This document shows, one piece after another, positions 52,172-64,000 of a stretch of 64,000 bases of DNA (its first letter is position 1; every line of letters starts with the position of its first letter). A program made the position numbers and the translations under genes. Under the pieces are notes generated by a model that did no database searches, had not been told where the DNA came from, and saw nothing but the letters and a program-made list of their open reading frames with translations. This DNA comes from Pseudomonadota bacterium. GTDB lineage: Bacteria > Myxococcota_A > UBA796 > UBA9615. The DNA is taken from contig JAAESI010000340.1 of NCBI GenBank assembly GCA_024229515.1, positions 1 through 64,000 of the forward strand, given 5' to 3'.

Positions 52172-53823
52172 GCGGCGCCTCGTACAGCGATGAGTTGGAG
52201 CAGCCGTTCTTCCGCGACCTCGAGTCGGCGGACGGCCAACAGCGTCGCCACGATGTAGATCAGCAACGCCCACGACATCGCCGCCGCGACCGCAAACGGC
52301 AGCGCTTCGGGGAGCCACCACGGCACCAGGTACAGCAGCAGCCCCGCGGGGATCAGCAGGAGCAGGGTGGACTGCAACACGAGCCCCCGGACGATCGCGT
52401 GTCCGCACCCGGGAGGCTCCACGTCCCCCGTCGCCGCGGTCGCAGCGCGCGTGCCCCCGGCCGCCGCCCGAGCCCCCACGATCGGGATCGGAAGCCACAC
52501 CGACACGAAGTTGCCGATACCCGTGAACACGATCTGGCCGGCCACCAGCACGCCCAGGAGCGAGGGCAGCTCGTCGGTCATGCCGAACAGCGTGCACGCC
52601 CCGCTGACGGCGACGACGTTGATGAGGAACAGCACGCTGCCGTACCCCAGGTTCTTGCCCAGCAGGACGTGCGCTCGTGACACCGGGGTCTGCGACAGGA
52701 ACGCCAGCGCCCGCCCCTCACTGCCGATCTGGTTGAACAGCACGGAGTGCTCCACGAACAGCAGCAGGATGGCGACCATGCGCACCCACCCGCCGGCCAT
52801 CGCGTCCACGTCCTCGGGCTCGAAGATGAGCACCGGCAGGAACAGCAGCGCCGCCTGCGTGCCCATCGAGAAGAGCATGAACGGGTTCCGCTTCAGGACC
52901 GTCAGCTCCTTGGCCGCGGTCGCCCACACGGGCGCCGGGATCAGGCGGAACGGCATGCGATCGGCGAGGTGCAGACGACGGCGGCGGCGGCGGGGCCCCT
53001 TGCGGCGCCGGACCAGCGACGGCGCCTCCCCGTAGCAAGCCGCGTCCTGCAGGTCGTAGCCGACGACGAAGGTCGCGAACGCCAACATCGGCACCCCCAC
53101 CAGCCCCAGGATGCGCACCCCGATCGGCACCTCGAGGGCCGCGAACGGGGTCACGAACCAGCTGCTGGGGAGCAGCCACAGCGTCGACGGCAGCGCCTCC
53201 AGGGCCGCTACGGGATCGATCTGCTGGTACCGCGCGATGAACCGGTTTAACGCGATCCAACCGCCCAGCATCGCCACCGTGACGAGGCCGAACGCCACCT
53301 CCCGCGCGAACCGGCGGCGCAGCAGCTCCGCCAGGGCCAGGGACAGCAGCTGGCGCAGTCCCGCGAGGTAGGGCCACACCAGCAACGACCAGGCGAAGGC
53401 GAGCACGCTCGGCCCGCCGAGGTGGAACGACGCCGACGCCAGGATCACCCCCGGCACCGCCACCGCCGGGGTCATGAACCCCGCCGCCGCCTCGCTCGTG
53501 TGGATGACCGCGGGCGACAGCGGAAAGCTGTACAGCGCCGCTGCGAGGCCCTGGTTCGAGGTGATCCGAGCGACCACGGAGAACAGCACGTAGATGTGGG
53601 CGCCCAGCAGGATCAGCGAGACCACCGCGGCCACGACTGCCGGATCCGAGCGCTTCGCCACCAGGTCGGTGCCGCTCCAGACCACCATCAGGCCGAGCAG
53701 GCTGACCAGGGGGCCGACGTAGCCGGCGATCCGGATCGCCCACCCGCGGGTGCGGAGGCGGCGGAAGTAGAGGTGAACGCGCAGCGTCAGGATCGTCGCC
53801 ACGCTGCGGAGGAAGACGACCAC
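52168..53823 (-). CDS. ABC-2 type exporter permease
   Basis: The 551-aa integral membrane protein has about 12 hydrophobic segments in two halves separated by a basic cytoplasmic loop (RRRKGPRRRRRRLHLADR). It follows the ATPase gene without a gap (stop at 53824, start at 53823), which marks the two as one transporter. The long form with two ABC-2-like halves is typical of exporters of lipids or drugs with unknown substrates. Confidence 0.82.
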   Translation of the reverse strand: MVVFLRSVATILTLRVHLYFRRLRTRGWAIRIAGYVGPLVSLLGLMVVWSGTDLVAKRSDPAVVAAVVSLILLGAHIYVLFSVVARITSNQGLAAALYSFPLSPAVIHTSEAAAGFMTPAVAVPGVILASASFHLGGPSVLAFAWSLLVWPYLAGLRQLLSLALAELLRRRFAREVAFGLVTVAMLGGWIALNRFIARYQQIDPVAALEALPSTLWLLPSSWFVTPFAALEVPIGVRILGLVGVPMLAFATFVVGYDLQDAACYGEAPSLVRRRKGPRRRRRRLHLADRMPFRLIPAPVWATAAKELTVLKRNPFMLFSMGTQAALLFLPVLIFEPEDVDAMAGGWVRMVAILLLFVEHSVLFNQIGSEGRALAFLSQTPVSRAHVLLGKNLGYGSVLFLINVVAVSGACTLFGMTDELPSLLGVLVAGQIVFTGIGNFVSVWLPIPIVGARAAAGGTRAATAATGDVEPPGCGHAIVRGLVLQSTLLLLIPAGLLLYLVPWWLPEALPFAVAAAMSWALLIYIVATLLAVRRLEVAEERLLQLIAVRGAA

Positions 53824-54627
53824 CTACCCCAGCCACTCCAGCAGCTGGGCGCCGCGGTCGCGGGAGTCCGAGTCGACCAGGTCCACGAACAGCTGGCCCA
53901 GGGGCGCGTCGGGCTCGCCGTCGGCCTGGGCGCGCAGCTCGTCCAGCGTGCCGTGGGCCCGCAGCCGCCCCCCGTCGATGATCGCGACGGACGTGCACAG
54001 CGCCTCGGCCACCTCCATCACGTGCGAGGTGAAGAAGACGGTCAGGCCGCCCGCGTCGGTGGCTTCGCGGAGGATCGAGTAGATGGCGCGGGAGGTGACC
54101 GCGTCGATGCCGTTGAAGGGCTCGTCGAGGAAGAGCACGCGCGGCCGGTGCAGCAGCGCGCACGCCAGCCCGACCTTCTTCTTCATGCCCATCGAGTAGT
54201 CGACGATCGCCTTGTCCGCGTCGTCATCGCGCAGGGCGAGGAGCTGGAGCAGGTCGTCGCTGCGCTTCTCGACCGTGGCGCCGTCCAGACCGTAGAGGCG
54301 ACCGGCGTACCAGAGCATCTCGCGGCCGGTCAGCCGCTCGTACAGCACGGGCTCTTCGGGGAGGATGCCGATGCTGCGCTTGGTCTCGACGGGGTCGGCG
54401 AGCACGTCGATCCCAGCCACCCGGACGGTGCCCAGGGTCGGCCGCATCAGGCCCGTGAGGATCTTCATGGTGGTGGACTTGCCCGCGCCGTTGGGGCCGA
54501 GGAAGCCGAAGAACTCGCCGGCGGGAACGACCAGGTCCAGGCCGTCGACCGCGCGCACGTCCCCGAAGTCCTTGACCAGACCCCTGACCTCGACCGCTGC
54601 GTCCACGGCGGCGGAACGTAGCACCAA
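53824..54627 (-). CDS. ABC transporter ATP-binding protein
   Basis: The 267-aa ATPase has Walker A GPNGAGKST, Q-loop region GILPEEPVLYERLTG, signature YSMGMKKKVGLA (variant of LSGGQ), Walker B RVLFLDEPFNGID and the H-loop FFTSHVMEV. The MGMKKK signature is typical of ABC-2 exporters of the CcmA/NatA group. It pairs with the downstream permease. GTG codons near the start (for example VDAAVEVRG) could be the true start. Confidence 0.9.
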   Translation of the reverse strand: MVLRSAAVDAAVEVRGLVKDFGDVRAVDGLDLVVPAGEFFGFLGPNGAGKSTTMKILTGLMRPTLGTVRVAGIDVLADPVETKRSIGILPEEPVLYERLTGREMLWYAGRLYGLDGATVEKRSDDLLQLLALRDDDADKAIVDYSMGMKKKVGLACALLHRPRVLFLDEPFNGIDAVTSRAIYSILREATDAGGLTVFFTSHVMEVAEALCTSVAIIDGGRLRAHGTLDELRAQADGEPDAPLGQLFVDLVDSDSRDRGAQLLEWLG

Positions 54628-54632
54628 GTGGG

Positions 54633-54669
54633 GCGGGCCGACGGTCCTGAGACCGCCGGCCCGCTTTTT
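54633..54669. terminator. Strong hairpin between the PPC lipoprotein and ABC ATPase genes
   Basis: GCGGGCCGACGGTC-CTGA-GACCGCCGGCCCGC followed by TTTTT on the plus strand; on the minus strand the single mismatch becomes a G-U pair, so the 14-bp stem is complete. The U-tract is on the plus strand, but genes on both sides run on the minus strand, so it may separate the two minus-strand genes and also block antisense transcripts. Confidence 0.55.
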
Positions 54670-54694
54670 CCCCCCGCCGGGCGGGTCTCTTTAG

Positions 54695-55612
54695 CTACTG
54701 CTGGCCGTCGGCACCGCCGCCGTCGACCGTCAGGAACACGTCGTAGGCGACGCCAGCCTGCGAACCCTCGGCGAGGTAGACTAGGACCCGGTACTGACCG
54801 GACTGGGCTGCGACCTCGTCGTAGCTCGCCAATTCATCGTTTCCGAACACTCCGCCGGCGAACGAACCGTCGGGGGCGTAGACCGCGAAGTCGACGTCGC
54901 CGTCGGCGCTCTCGCTGTCGACCGTCACGCGGACTCGGTCGCCCTCGGAGGCCTCGAAGTGGAACCAATCCTCGTCCGCCTCGCAGGCGGTCTGCTCGAC
55001 GGCCTCACCGAGGAGGTCCGAGCTGCTGTCCAGGCCGTTGTTCGGCTCGAGGACGTCGGCGCTGCACTCGGCGAGCGGGTCACGGACTCGCATGTGGTAC
55101 GTCGTGCCGTCGGCGCCGCCGCGGTCGCCCGTCAGGACCACCACGATGCGGTGCTCACCGGCCTCCTCGGCCACGAAGCTGACTTCGGCGCGGTCGCTGC
55201 GAATCTCGGAGGCGCCCATGAACTTGCCGTCCGGCGCGCTCACGACCACCTCGATGTCACCTTCGGCGCGGTTGAAGCGGGCGACCACGTCGGCCGCCTG
55301 TCCGGCCTCGAGGTCCATCACGAAGAAGTCGACGTCGTTCTCGCAAGCGCTGCGGGCGAGCGGGGAGTCGAACTCGGCCGCGACCGCCATCTCCAGCCGG
55401 TCGTCGGGCTCGGCGTAGTCGCGGAGGCAGGGAATCGGGTTGCTAATGATGTCGAGTGACGCGAGCTCGATCGAGGCGCCATCGAAGGCGACGGTCGCCG
55501 CCGACGTGGTCTCGAGATCAGAGTCGAAATCGGCCGGCGTGTCCGTGGCGTCGCACGCCACAAAAGCCAGGCCGGCGGTGAAAGCCGTAAGCAGGCGGGG
55601 GAAGTGATTCAT
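54695..55612 (-). CDS. Lipoprotein with two PPC-type domains
   Basis: The 305-aa product has a leader MNHFPRLLTAFTAGLAFVAC with a probable lipobox. It contains two copies of a PPC-like beta domain, each with the pattern E.....NDVDFF or DEDWFHFEASEGDRVRVTVD followed by G(D/S)xDxxVxxPDG and a Gly-Tyr-Val finishing strand. Pairs of Cys (CLRDYAEPDD...C and CSADVLEPNNG...C) flank each domain. PPC domains usually assist secreted peptidases or bind ligands; here there is no catalytic domain. Start set by the leader. Confidence 0.8.
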   Translation of the reverse strand: MNHFPRLLTAFTAGLAFVACDATDTPADFDSDLETTSAATVAFDGASIELASLDIISNPIPCLRDYAEPDDRLEMAVAAEFDSPLARSACENDVDFFVMDLEAGQAADVVARFNRAEGDIEVVVSAPDGKFMGASEIRSDRAEVSFVAEEAGEHRIVVVLTGDRGGADGTTYHMRVRDPLAECSADVLEPNNGLDSSSDLLGEAVEQTACEADEDWFHFEASEGDRVRVTVDSESADGDVDFAVYAPDGSFAGGVFGNDELASYDEVAAQSGQYRVLVYLAEGSQAGVAYDVFLTVDGGGADGQQ

Positions 55613-55725
55613 CAGGGGGGTGCTCCTCGGGGTTGGTCGTCGCGCACTTCTCCCTATCGGTGCAGTCGAGGAAGCCTTTAGGCCCAGGTTCAAAAAATGA
55701 GGTTGGCCCGCGCTATTCTCGGCGC

Positions 55726-56760
55726 ATGGGCTGGCTGATCGTTCTCGCTGTCGCCGTCGGGGGAGCCCTGTATGGGCTCAAGACCCTGGACGATTCCCTC
55801 CAGCGCAAGCACGGCGGAGGTGCGCCTCCTTCGCCGCCGTCGCCGGATCCGCCTCCTCAGGTGGCACCGCCGACGCGGTCCGCGCCGCCCCCGAAGGCCA
55901 AGGCCAGGCCGAAGCCCAAGCCGGCCGCGAAGCCGAAGCCGAAGGCCGCCGCCAAGCCGAAGGCTGCTGCCAAGCCGAAGGCAGCTGCCAAGCCGAAGGC
56001 AAAGCCGAAGCCCAAGGCGAAGCCGAAGGCCGCCGCCAAGCCGAAGTTGGTGGAGAAGGCGCCTCCCAAGAAGGCCAAGCCGGCCGCCAAGCCGAAGAAG
56101 CCCAAGACGACGGCCACCGACTTCTTCGATCCCCCTCCCCCGCCGGAGGAGGACCCCGCGACGGAGACGAGCGACCCGACCGGAGCGCGGGTGCAGGAGA
56201 TCCTGAACCAGCTGGACGAAGAGTCCGGGGACGCCGACTCCACGGCGGGCCGCACCGGTGATCCAGGCTCCCTCGCAGCCCTCCCCCCCGCGGAGGACGA
56301 AGCCGCCGAGCACCTCCAGGAGCTCCGCCGCACCCTCAAGGCGGGAGAGACCCCGGACGCCGCCATCGTCGAGGCGTTGGCCGCGGATCCGATCACGCGC
56401 CGCCCGATCTACGCGGTCCTCAAGGCGATGAAGAAGGCGTCGTTGATCCCGCAGCGCCTCCGCACCCGCAAGGCGATGGCGGAAGCCGACATGGTCACGT
56501 GGATCGTCGAATCGGAGTTGTCGTCCCTGCCCACCTCGATCGAGCAGATCGAGGTCCTCAGCAAGGGCAGCATCGACTGGTATCTGTTCCGCTTCGAGGT
56601 GACCGGGCGGGGCCCCATGGCGGGCGTGTCGGGACCGTGGAACCGCGCCGACGGACCCTCGGGGAGCCCTGGTGGCGACACCGGCAGCGACCTGACACCC
56701 TGGTCGAACGACTCAGACGCGCGCGTGCGCGAGCTGATGGAAGCGCACGCCAAGGGTTAG
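55726..56760 (+). CDS. Membrane-anchored Lys/Pro/Ala-rich protein with C-terminal domain
   Basis: The 344-aa product starts with a membrane segment (MGWLIVLAVAVGGALYGL). A Pro-rich stretch and about 75 residues of repeated AAKPK/KPKA units follow, resembling a TonB-like or wall-spanning spacer, then an acidic linker. The C-terminal domain (about 220-344) is of unknown family (RRPIYAVLKAMKKASLIPQRLR and YLFRFEVTGRG). ATG 55726 lies 6 nt after TATTCT. No TonB C-terminal signature is seen. Confidence 0.7.
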   Translation: MGWLIVLAVAVGGALYGLKTLDDSLQRKHGGGAPPSPPSPDPPPQVAPPTRSAPPPKAKARPKPKPAAKPKPKAAAKPKAAAKPKAAAKPKAKPKPKAKPKAAAKPKLVEKAPPKKAKPAAKPKKPKTTATDFFDPPPPPEEDPATETSDPTGARVQEILNQLDEESGDADSTAGRTGDPGSLAALPPAEDEAAEHLQELRRTLKAGETPDAAIVEALAADPITRRPIYAVLKAMKKASLIPQRLRTRKAMAEADMVTWIVESELSSLPTSIEQIEVLSKGSIDWYLFRFEVTGRGPMAGVSGPWNRADGPSGSPGGDTGSDLTPWSNDSDARVRELMEAHAKG

Positions 56761-56772
56761 GGTTCTCAGATC

Positions 56773-57015
56773 ATGTTGATGATCGCGCAGCTGCTGCACT
56801 TCATGAGCGGTCTCCTCTTGATCGAGGCCCTGCTCTCCTGGGTGGTCGGTCCGGACGACTTCCCCCGCAACTACACGCGGCAGCTCACGGAGCCGCTGTA
56901 CACGCCGCTGCGCAAGGTCATCGACCCGCAGCGCATGGGTGGGCTCGACCTGTCGCCGTTGGTCTACATCTTCGGTCTGGAGATCCTCGCCAGCGCGATC
57001 GCCAGCGCCGCCTGA
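56773..57015 (+). CDS. YggT family membrane protein
   Basis: The 80-aa protein has two hydrophobic segments (FMSGLLLIEALLSWVVG and SPLVYIFGLEILASAI) flanking the conserved loop LTEPLYTPLRKVID, which matches one YggT repeat. Members are linked to osmotic tolerance or cell-division positioning in other bacteria. It starts 12 bp after the previous gene and is convergent with ribA with no gap. Confidence 0.82.
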   Translation: MLMIAQLLHFMSGLLLIEALLSWVVGPDDFPRNYTRQLTEPLYTPLRKVIDPQRMGGLDLSPLVYIFGLEILASAIASAA

Positions 57016-57612
57016 TCAACCGAGCATGTGCCCCATGCGGAGTTGCTTCGCCTCGAGGTAGCCGGCGGAGTGCTCGTTGGCGGCCATGAGGATCGGAATG
57101 CGCCCCGTGATCTGCACGCCGAGCTCTTCGAGCATGCGCACCTTGCGGGGGTTGTTCGTCATCAACCGCACGGACTCCACCGCCAGGTCCTGAAGGATGA
57201 AGGCAGCCGCGTCGTAGCGGCGGACGTCGTCCGGGAGACCGAGCAGGCGGTTGGCGTCCACGGTGTCGTGGCCGTCCTCCTGCAGGGCGTAGGCGGCGAT
57301 CTTGTTGGCGAGGCCGATGCCACGCCCCTCCTGGCGGAGATAGATCACGGCACCGGGGCCGCGCTTGCGGATGTAGTCCATCGAGAAGCGGAGCTGCTGG
57401 CGGCAGTCGCACTTGAGCGAGCCCAACACCTCGGAGGTGAAGCACTCGTCGTGGACACGCACGGGCACACCAACTCCACCTTCGAGGCCGCCGCTGATGA
57501 TCGCGACCGGCTCGGTGCCGGAAGCGTGATCACGGTAGGCGCGCACGCGGTAGGAGCCTTGCTCCGTGGGCAGAAGAGTCTCGGAGACGAAACTCAGGTC
57601 GGGCGGGGTCAT
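57016..57612 (-). CDS. ribA: GTP cyclohydrolase II
   Basis: The 198-aa enzyme has the zinc-binding Cys set in CFTSEVLGSLKCDCRQQL, the GTP-binding YLRQEGRGIGL, DANRLLGLPDD and the C-terminal TNNPRKVRMLEELG. It opens the imidazole ring of GTP in the first step of riboflavin synthesis. It is a stand-alone RibA, not fused to RibB. It is divergent from trpE over 84 bp, with no FMN-riboswitch features visible. Confidence 0.93.
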   Translation of the reverse strand: MTPPDLSFVSETLLPTEQGSYRVRAYRDHASGTEPVAIISGGLEGGVGVPVRVHDECFTSEVLGSLKCDCRQQLRFSMDYIRKRGPGAVIYLRQEGRGIGLANKIAAYALQEDGHDTVDANRLLGLPDDVRRYDAAAFILQDLAVESVRLMTNNPRKVRMLEELGVQITGRIPILMAANEHSAGYLEAKQLRMGHMLG

Positions 57613-57696
57613 GGGGATGACAAGTACCTCCGACAGGCGTAGGAGTACGCCGGCTAGCCCCTACTTAAGAGGCGAATGAGGCCACGTCAAGGAACG

Positions 57697-59165
<1,469 letters not shown>

Positions 59166-59166
<1 letters not shown>

Positions 59167-59738
59167 TGCTTCTCATCGTCGACAACTATGACTCGTTCAC
59201 GTTCAACCTCTATCAGATGCTCGGGGGCCTCCATCCCCGCATCGAGGTGGTGCGCAACGACCGCATCACGGTCGAGGAGATCTCGGCGGCGAAGTTCGAC
59301 GGCATCGTGCTGAGCCCGGGGCCGGGCACGCCGGACGACTCGGGGGTCTGCTTCGACATCCTGCGGGAGCTCGACGGCACGCTGCCGATCCTGGGCGTCT
59401 GCCTGGGCCACCAGGCGATCTGCCAGATGCGGGGCGCCAAGGTCGTGCGCGCGGAGCTGCCGGTGCATGGCAAGCCCAGCGACGTGACCCACGACGGGAA
59501 GGGCTTGTTCGCCGGCATGCCGACGCCGTTCGTGGCGGGGCGGTACCACTCGCTGGTGGTCGATCCCGCGACGCTGCCGGACGACCTCGTGGTCACCGCG
59601 AGCACCGACGACGGCGAGATCATGGCCGTGCGCCACGTCACCCACCCGACGGTGGGGGTGCAGTTCCACCCCGAGTCGATTCTCACGCCGGACGGCGAAC
59701 GGCTGCTGGCCAACTTCCTGGGGATGCTGGCGGGGTAG
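59166..59738 (+). CDS. trpG: Anthranilate synthase component II (glutamine amidotransferase)
   Basis: The 190-aa class I amidotransferase has IVDNYDSFTFNL, LSPGPGTPDD, the nucleophile Cys in LGVCLGHQ and the His-Glu pair in QFHPES. It supplies ammonia to TrpE. Its ATG shares one base with the trpE TGA (TGATG), so translation is coupled. Not fused to TrpD. Confidence 0.95.
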
Positions 59739-59747
59739 GATCTCGGG

Positions 59748-60433
59748 ATGCACCGACGCTCCCTGCTCGCCTCGTCGCCCTCGTCTTCGCCCTCGGCACC
59801 TCCGCTCCCACGGCCGCGAAGGCGGAGTTCAACGCGGTGTTCTTCACCCTCGGCGTCGCCAAGGTCCCGGGCATCGCCTTCGACATCGTGGGCGCCGCGC
59901 GCCTGGGGCCCCGGCTCGCGGAGTTCGACAACTACACCCCCGAGCTGGCCCGCGCGGCGCGGCTGTCCTTCGCCTCCAACCTGGTGACTCTGGGGCTGCA
60001 TGGCGTGTCGATCGGCTCCTTCCTGATCGCCTCCTTCCTGGACGAGGACTGGGAAGACCTGATCGTCCCCACCTTCGGCATCAACGCCGCGGCGGACCTC
60101 GCGAGCGGGGTCCTGGGACTCGTGGCCGGGGTGGACGTCATCCTCCAACGCAACGCCGCAGGCCTGACCGGCACCCCGCTGGGGACCGCCGCGACGTGGT
60201 CCGGCGCGATCAACATCGCCATGGGTGCGTTCGGGGTGATCTGGTTCCTGCCGATGACGATCGGGTTCGTGGTGGGGGCGTCGGCGCTGGCGTCGAAGAT
60301 GCCGACGAAGTCGATCAAGGCAATCGCGCTGGTGCCCAACGGCGCCGGGGCGGCGCTGGTAGCCCTGCGCGGGAAGTCGGAAGGGTCGCGCCACGGGCGC
60401 CAAGGGGCCACGGCGCCACGGGAATCTGGATGA
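59748..60433 (+). CDS. Unknown membrane protein inside the trp operon, apparent 1-nt frameshift near the start
   Basis: ATG 59748 opens in one frame (MHRRS) but the hydrophobic, well-formed sequence is in another. Adding one C to the CCC at about 59761-59763 joins them as MHRRSPARLVALVFALGTSAP..., a good signal peptide, followed by NAVFFTLGVAKVPGIAFDIVG and three to four membrane segments (for example INIAMGAFGVIWFLPMTIGFVV). Without correction the protein would start at GTG 59837 and lack its signal. No family recognised. The last 16 residues (from about 60385) are encoded by one arm of the inverted-repeat element, suggesting that an insertion altered the C-terminus. Confidence 0.55.
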
Positions 60434-60564
60434 CGGAACCGCTCCCAGATACCGCACGGTCTCCGTTGTTGAGAACCCCAGAGAGCAACGGCCTCGGCAT
60501 CTGACGGCACTTCGTCCCACGAGACCCTCGTGGCGCCGTGGCCCCGTTGCGATCGTGGCGCGAC
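60385..60564. repeat. 180-bp element with long inverted-repeat ends between trpG and trpD
   Basis: Two 36-bp arms (60385-60420 and 60529-60564) are inverted copies: GTCGCGCCACG, an 8-nt diverged part, then GGGGCCACGGCGCCACG (17 bp perfect). The middle 108 bp contains further small inverted repeats (ATCTGG/CCAGAT, CCGTTG/CAACGG). It could be a MITE-like insertion or a large RNA hairpin in the trp mRNA before trpD. The whole 167-bp gap between the unknown gene and trpD is occupied by it and its right flank. Confidence 0.65.
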
Positions 60565-60600
60565 ACTCCTTTCTCCCCCGCCATCTGGTATCGCTTCTCC

Positions 60601-61611
<1,011 letters not shown>

Positions 61612-61615
61612 GTCG

Positions 61616-63228
61616 ATGACCATCCTCGACGAGATCGGGCGCCGCAAGCGGTGGGAAGGCCGCGTGCTCCGGGACGCGCTCCGCGGACACCTGCGGGAGC
61701 AGCCCGGCGTCGGCTTCATGCCGGCCGAAGAGGTGCTCGCCGAAGCGGGCCGGTTCCTCAAGGCAGGCGGCTGCGAGCGCCCCCAGCGGCGCCCCTGGGA
61801 AGCCGCCCTCGCCCACGCCGACGAGCTCCGCGTCATCGCCGAGGTGAAGCGCCGCTCTCCGTCCGCGGGGAGCTTCGCGACCTGGACCGACCCCGCCGAG
61901 CTGGCGAGCGTCTACGAGGCCGGCGGCGCGGCCGCGGTCTCCTGCCTCACCGACGCCGAGTTCTTCGACGGCCGTCCCGCCTTCCTGGCGCGCTGCCGGG
62001 AGGTCTTCTCCGGCCCCGTGCTGCGCAAGGACTTCCTCCTGGACGAGCTCGACGTGGCCGTCTCCGCCGCCCTCGGGGCCGACGCCATCCTGCTGATCGT
62101 GTCGATGCTGGGACCGCGCACCCAGGCGATGATCAAGCTCGCCCGCTGCTACGACCTGGGGGTCCTGGTCGAGGTCCACGACGGCCGCGAACTCGAGATC
62201 GCGATGGCCGCGGGCTCGCCGGTCCTGGGCATCAACAACCGCGATCTGCGCACCTTCCGCACCGACCTGGCGGCCACCGAACGGCTGACCGAGCGCATCC
62301 CCCCGGGCATCGTGATCGTCGGGGAGAGCGGGATCAAGGGGCCGAAGGACGCCGTCCGGATGCGGCGGGCGGGGTGCCACGCGATCCTCGTGGGCGAGTC
62401 GCTGGCTCGGGGCCGGGGTGACGGCCTGGAGGCGATGAGGATCCCGGGAGCCCGCGGCAACGCTGGTTCGAGGGTCCACGGAAGCAAGCGGAAAAGCGGA
62501 GACGAGCCGGCGCACGGTGGATTTGGGGGCGTGGTCCTCGCTTCGGGGTTGGTGCTGCCGACCGGGTTCGGCGTGGAGGAGAACGAGGAGCCCAGCGAGC
62601 TTCGGATCAAGGTCTGCGGACTGACGCGGGCCGATGACGTGGAGGCGGCGGGGAAGGCCGGGGCGACGCACGCGGGGTTCATCCTGGCGCCGTCGAAGCG
62701 GCGGGTGAGCGACCTGCGGGACCTGGACGTGTTGGTCGGCACGGCGCACGACGCCGGGCTGCTCGCGGTCGGGGTGTTCGTGAACGAGGACGTGCCCGAA
62801 GTGCTCGGGATCGCTAAGAAATACCGACTGGATGTGGTGCAACTGCACGGCGACGAAGCGCCCGAGGTGGTGCGCGCTGTCCGGGATGCCGGGCTGACGG
62901 TGTGGAAGGCGGTCCAGGCCGGGCCCGACTTCCGCACCGACAGCGTCGACGTCTTCTGGGACGCGGGCGCCGAGGCGGTGCTCATCGACAAGTGGCACCC
63001 CAAGGCCCGGGGCGGGACCGGCGAGGCGCTCGATCCTGCCGTCGCCGCCGCGGTGGCGCTGCGCGGGCCGACCATGCTCGCGGGGGGGCTGGACGGCGAC
63101 AACGTCGGTACCCTGGCGGACCAGGCTCAACCCTGGGGCGTGGATGCGTCCAGCAAGCTCGAGTCGAGCCCCGGGATCAAGGACGCGGACAAGCTGCTGG
63201 CCTACGTCGAAGCCGCGCGGAGGCAGGG

Positions 63229-63232
<4 letters not shown>
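61616..63232 (+). CDS. trpC: Fused indole-3-glycerol phosphate synthase/phosphoribosylanthranilate isomerase
   Basis: The 538-aa fusion carries TrpC first (1-265): [38 protein letters not shown] and VGESGIKG hold the catalytic Lys and Glu residues. TrpF follows (about 323-538): IKVCGLTR with the catalytic Cys, VVQLHGDE, and the Asp in [15 protein letters not shown]. An unusual linker of about 50 residues (about 275-322), polar at first then Gly/Val-rich, joins them. The TrpC-TrpF order is that of enterobacterial TrpC(F). An internal GTG near 62572 could permit separate TrpF synthesis. Confidence 0.93.

Positions 63233-64000
<768 letters not shown>

Overview
The window is about 64 kb of very GC-rich, tightly packed bacterial DNA. 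The cell is Gram-negative: there are many lipoproteins with clear lipoboxes, a KdsB-like enzyme of LPS synthesis and a GloB. Three features fit Myxococcota or a neighbouring former-deltaproteobacterial lineage: three Ser/Thr protein kinases (one a PknK-type kinase-AAA-TPR giant), three secreted proteins built from MopE-type Asp-rich metal-binding repeats, and long low-complexity membrane-anchored proteins. That placement is an inference from gene content, not from a marker gene.

Layout. 0.1-3.3 kb: a degenerate class A PBP-like protein beside a TPR membrane protein. 3.3-6.5 kb: a secreted protein and a ThDP enzyme, divergent from a secreted START-like protein. 6.5-14.8 kb: a nine-gene minus-strand operon whose genes mostly overlap by 1-4 bp. 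It encodes two lipoproteins, a membrane-anchored GH1 glycosidase, an IlvD/Edd dehydratase, an SDR, DgoK, DgoA, an SMP-30 lactonase and a ferritin-like protein. Together these look like glycoside cleavage followed by a De Ley-Doudoroff type galactose (or similar aldose) pathway. The same palindrome, ATCTAC-N6-GTAGAT, overlaps the promoter of this operon and that of the START-like gene. 14.9-19.3 kb: a DUF2062 protein, a phasin-like protein with a FadR-like operator, a metallo-beta-lactamase-fold protein, and a frameshifted GT2-SGNH fusion. 19.4-21.4 kb: PepP and a CPBP protease.

21.4-23.05 kb has no credible protein gene. On the minus strand it holds a promoter-like sequence, an 11-bp helix joining the two ends of a 1.36-kb interval, many hairpins with CUUG or UUCG loops, and a rho-independent terminator. 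I interpret this as a large structured non-coding RNA that I do not recognise, and it is the main candidate for something new here. 23-27 kb: two lipoprotein/secreted MopE-repeat proteins in one operon.

27-45 kb: KdsB-like, DUF72 (frameshifted at a C10 tract), class V aminotransferase, PknK-like kinase, a CpaF-like ATPase with altered catalytic motifs, an acidic/AAEGD-repeat TPR protein, GloB, two lipoproteins, a 940-aa coiled-coil protein, an M48 protease, a SpoIID protein and a third MopE-repeat lipoprotein. 45-57.6 kb: a hydroxyacyl-CoA dehydrogenase/enoyl-CoA hydratase fusion, two kinases, a homocysteine methyltransferase/MTHFR fusion, a GbsR-type regulator, an ABC-2 exporter pair, a PPC-domain lipoprotein, a Lys/Pro/Ala-rich protein, YggT and RibA. 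57.7-64 kb: the trp operon trpE-trpG-(unknown membrane protein)-trpD-trpCF-trpB, cut by the window end.

General traits. Several promoters have their -10 element only 6-9 nt before the start codon, suggesting leaderless mRNAs. Three genes carry apparent indels at short repeats or homopolymers (18.85, 28.22 and 59.76 kb), which may be assembly errors or slippage sites.
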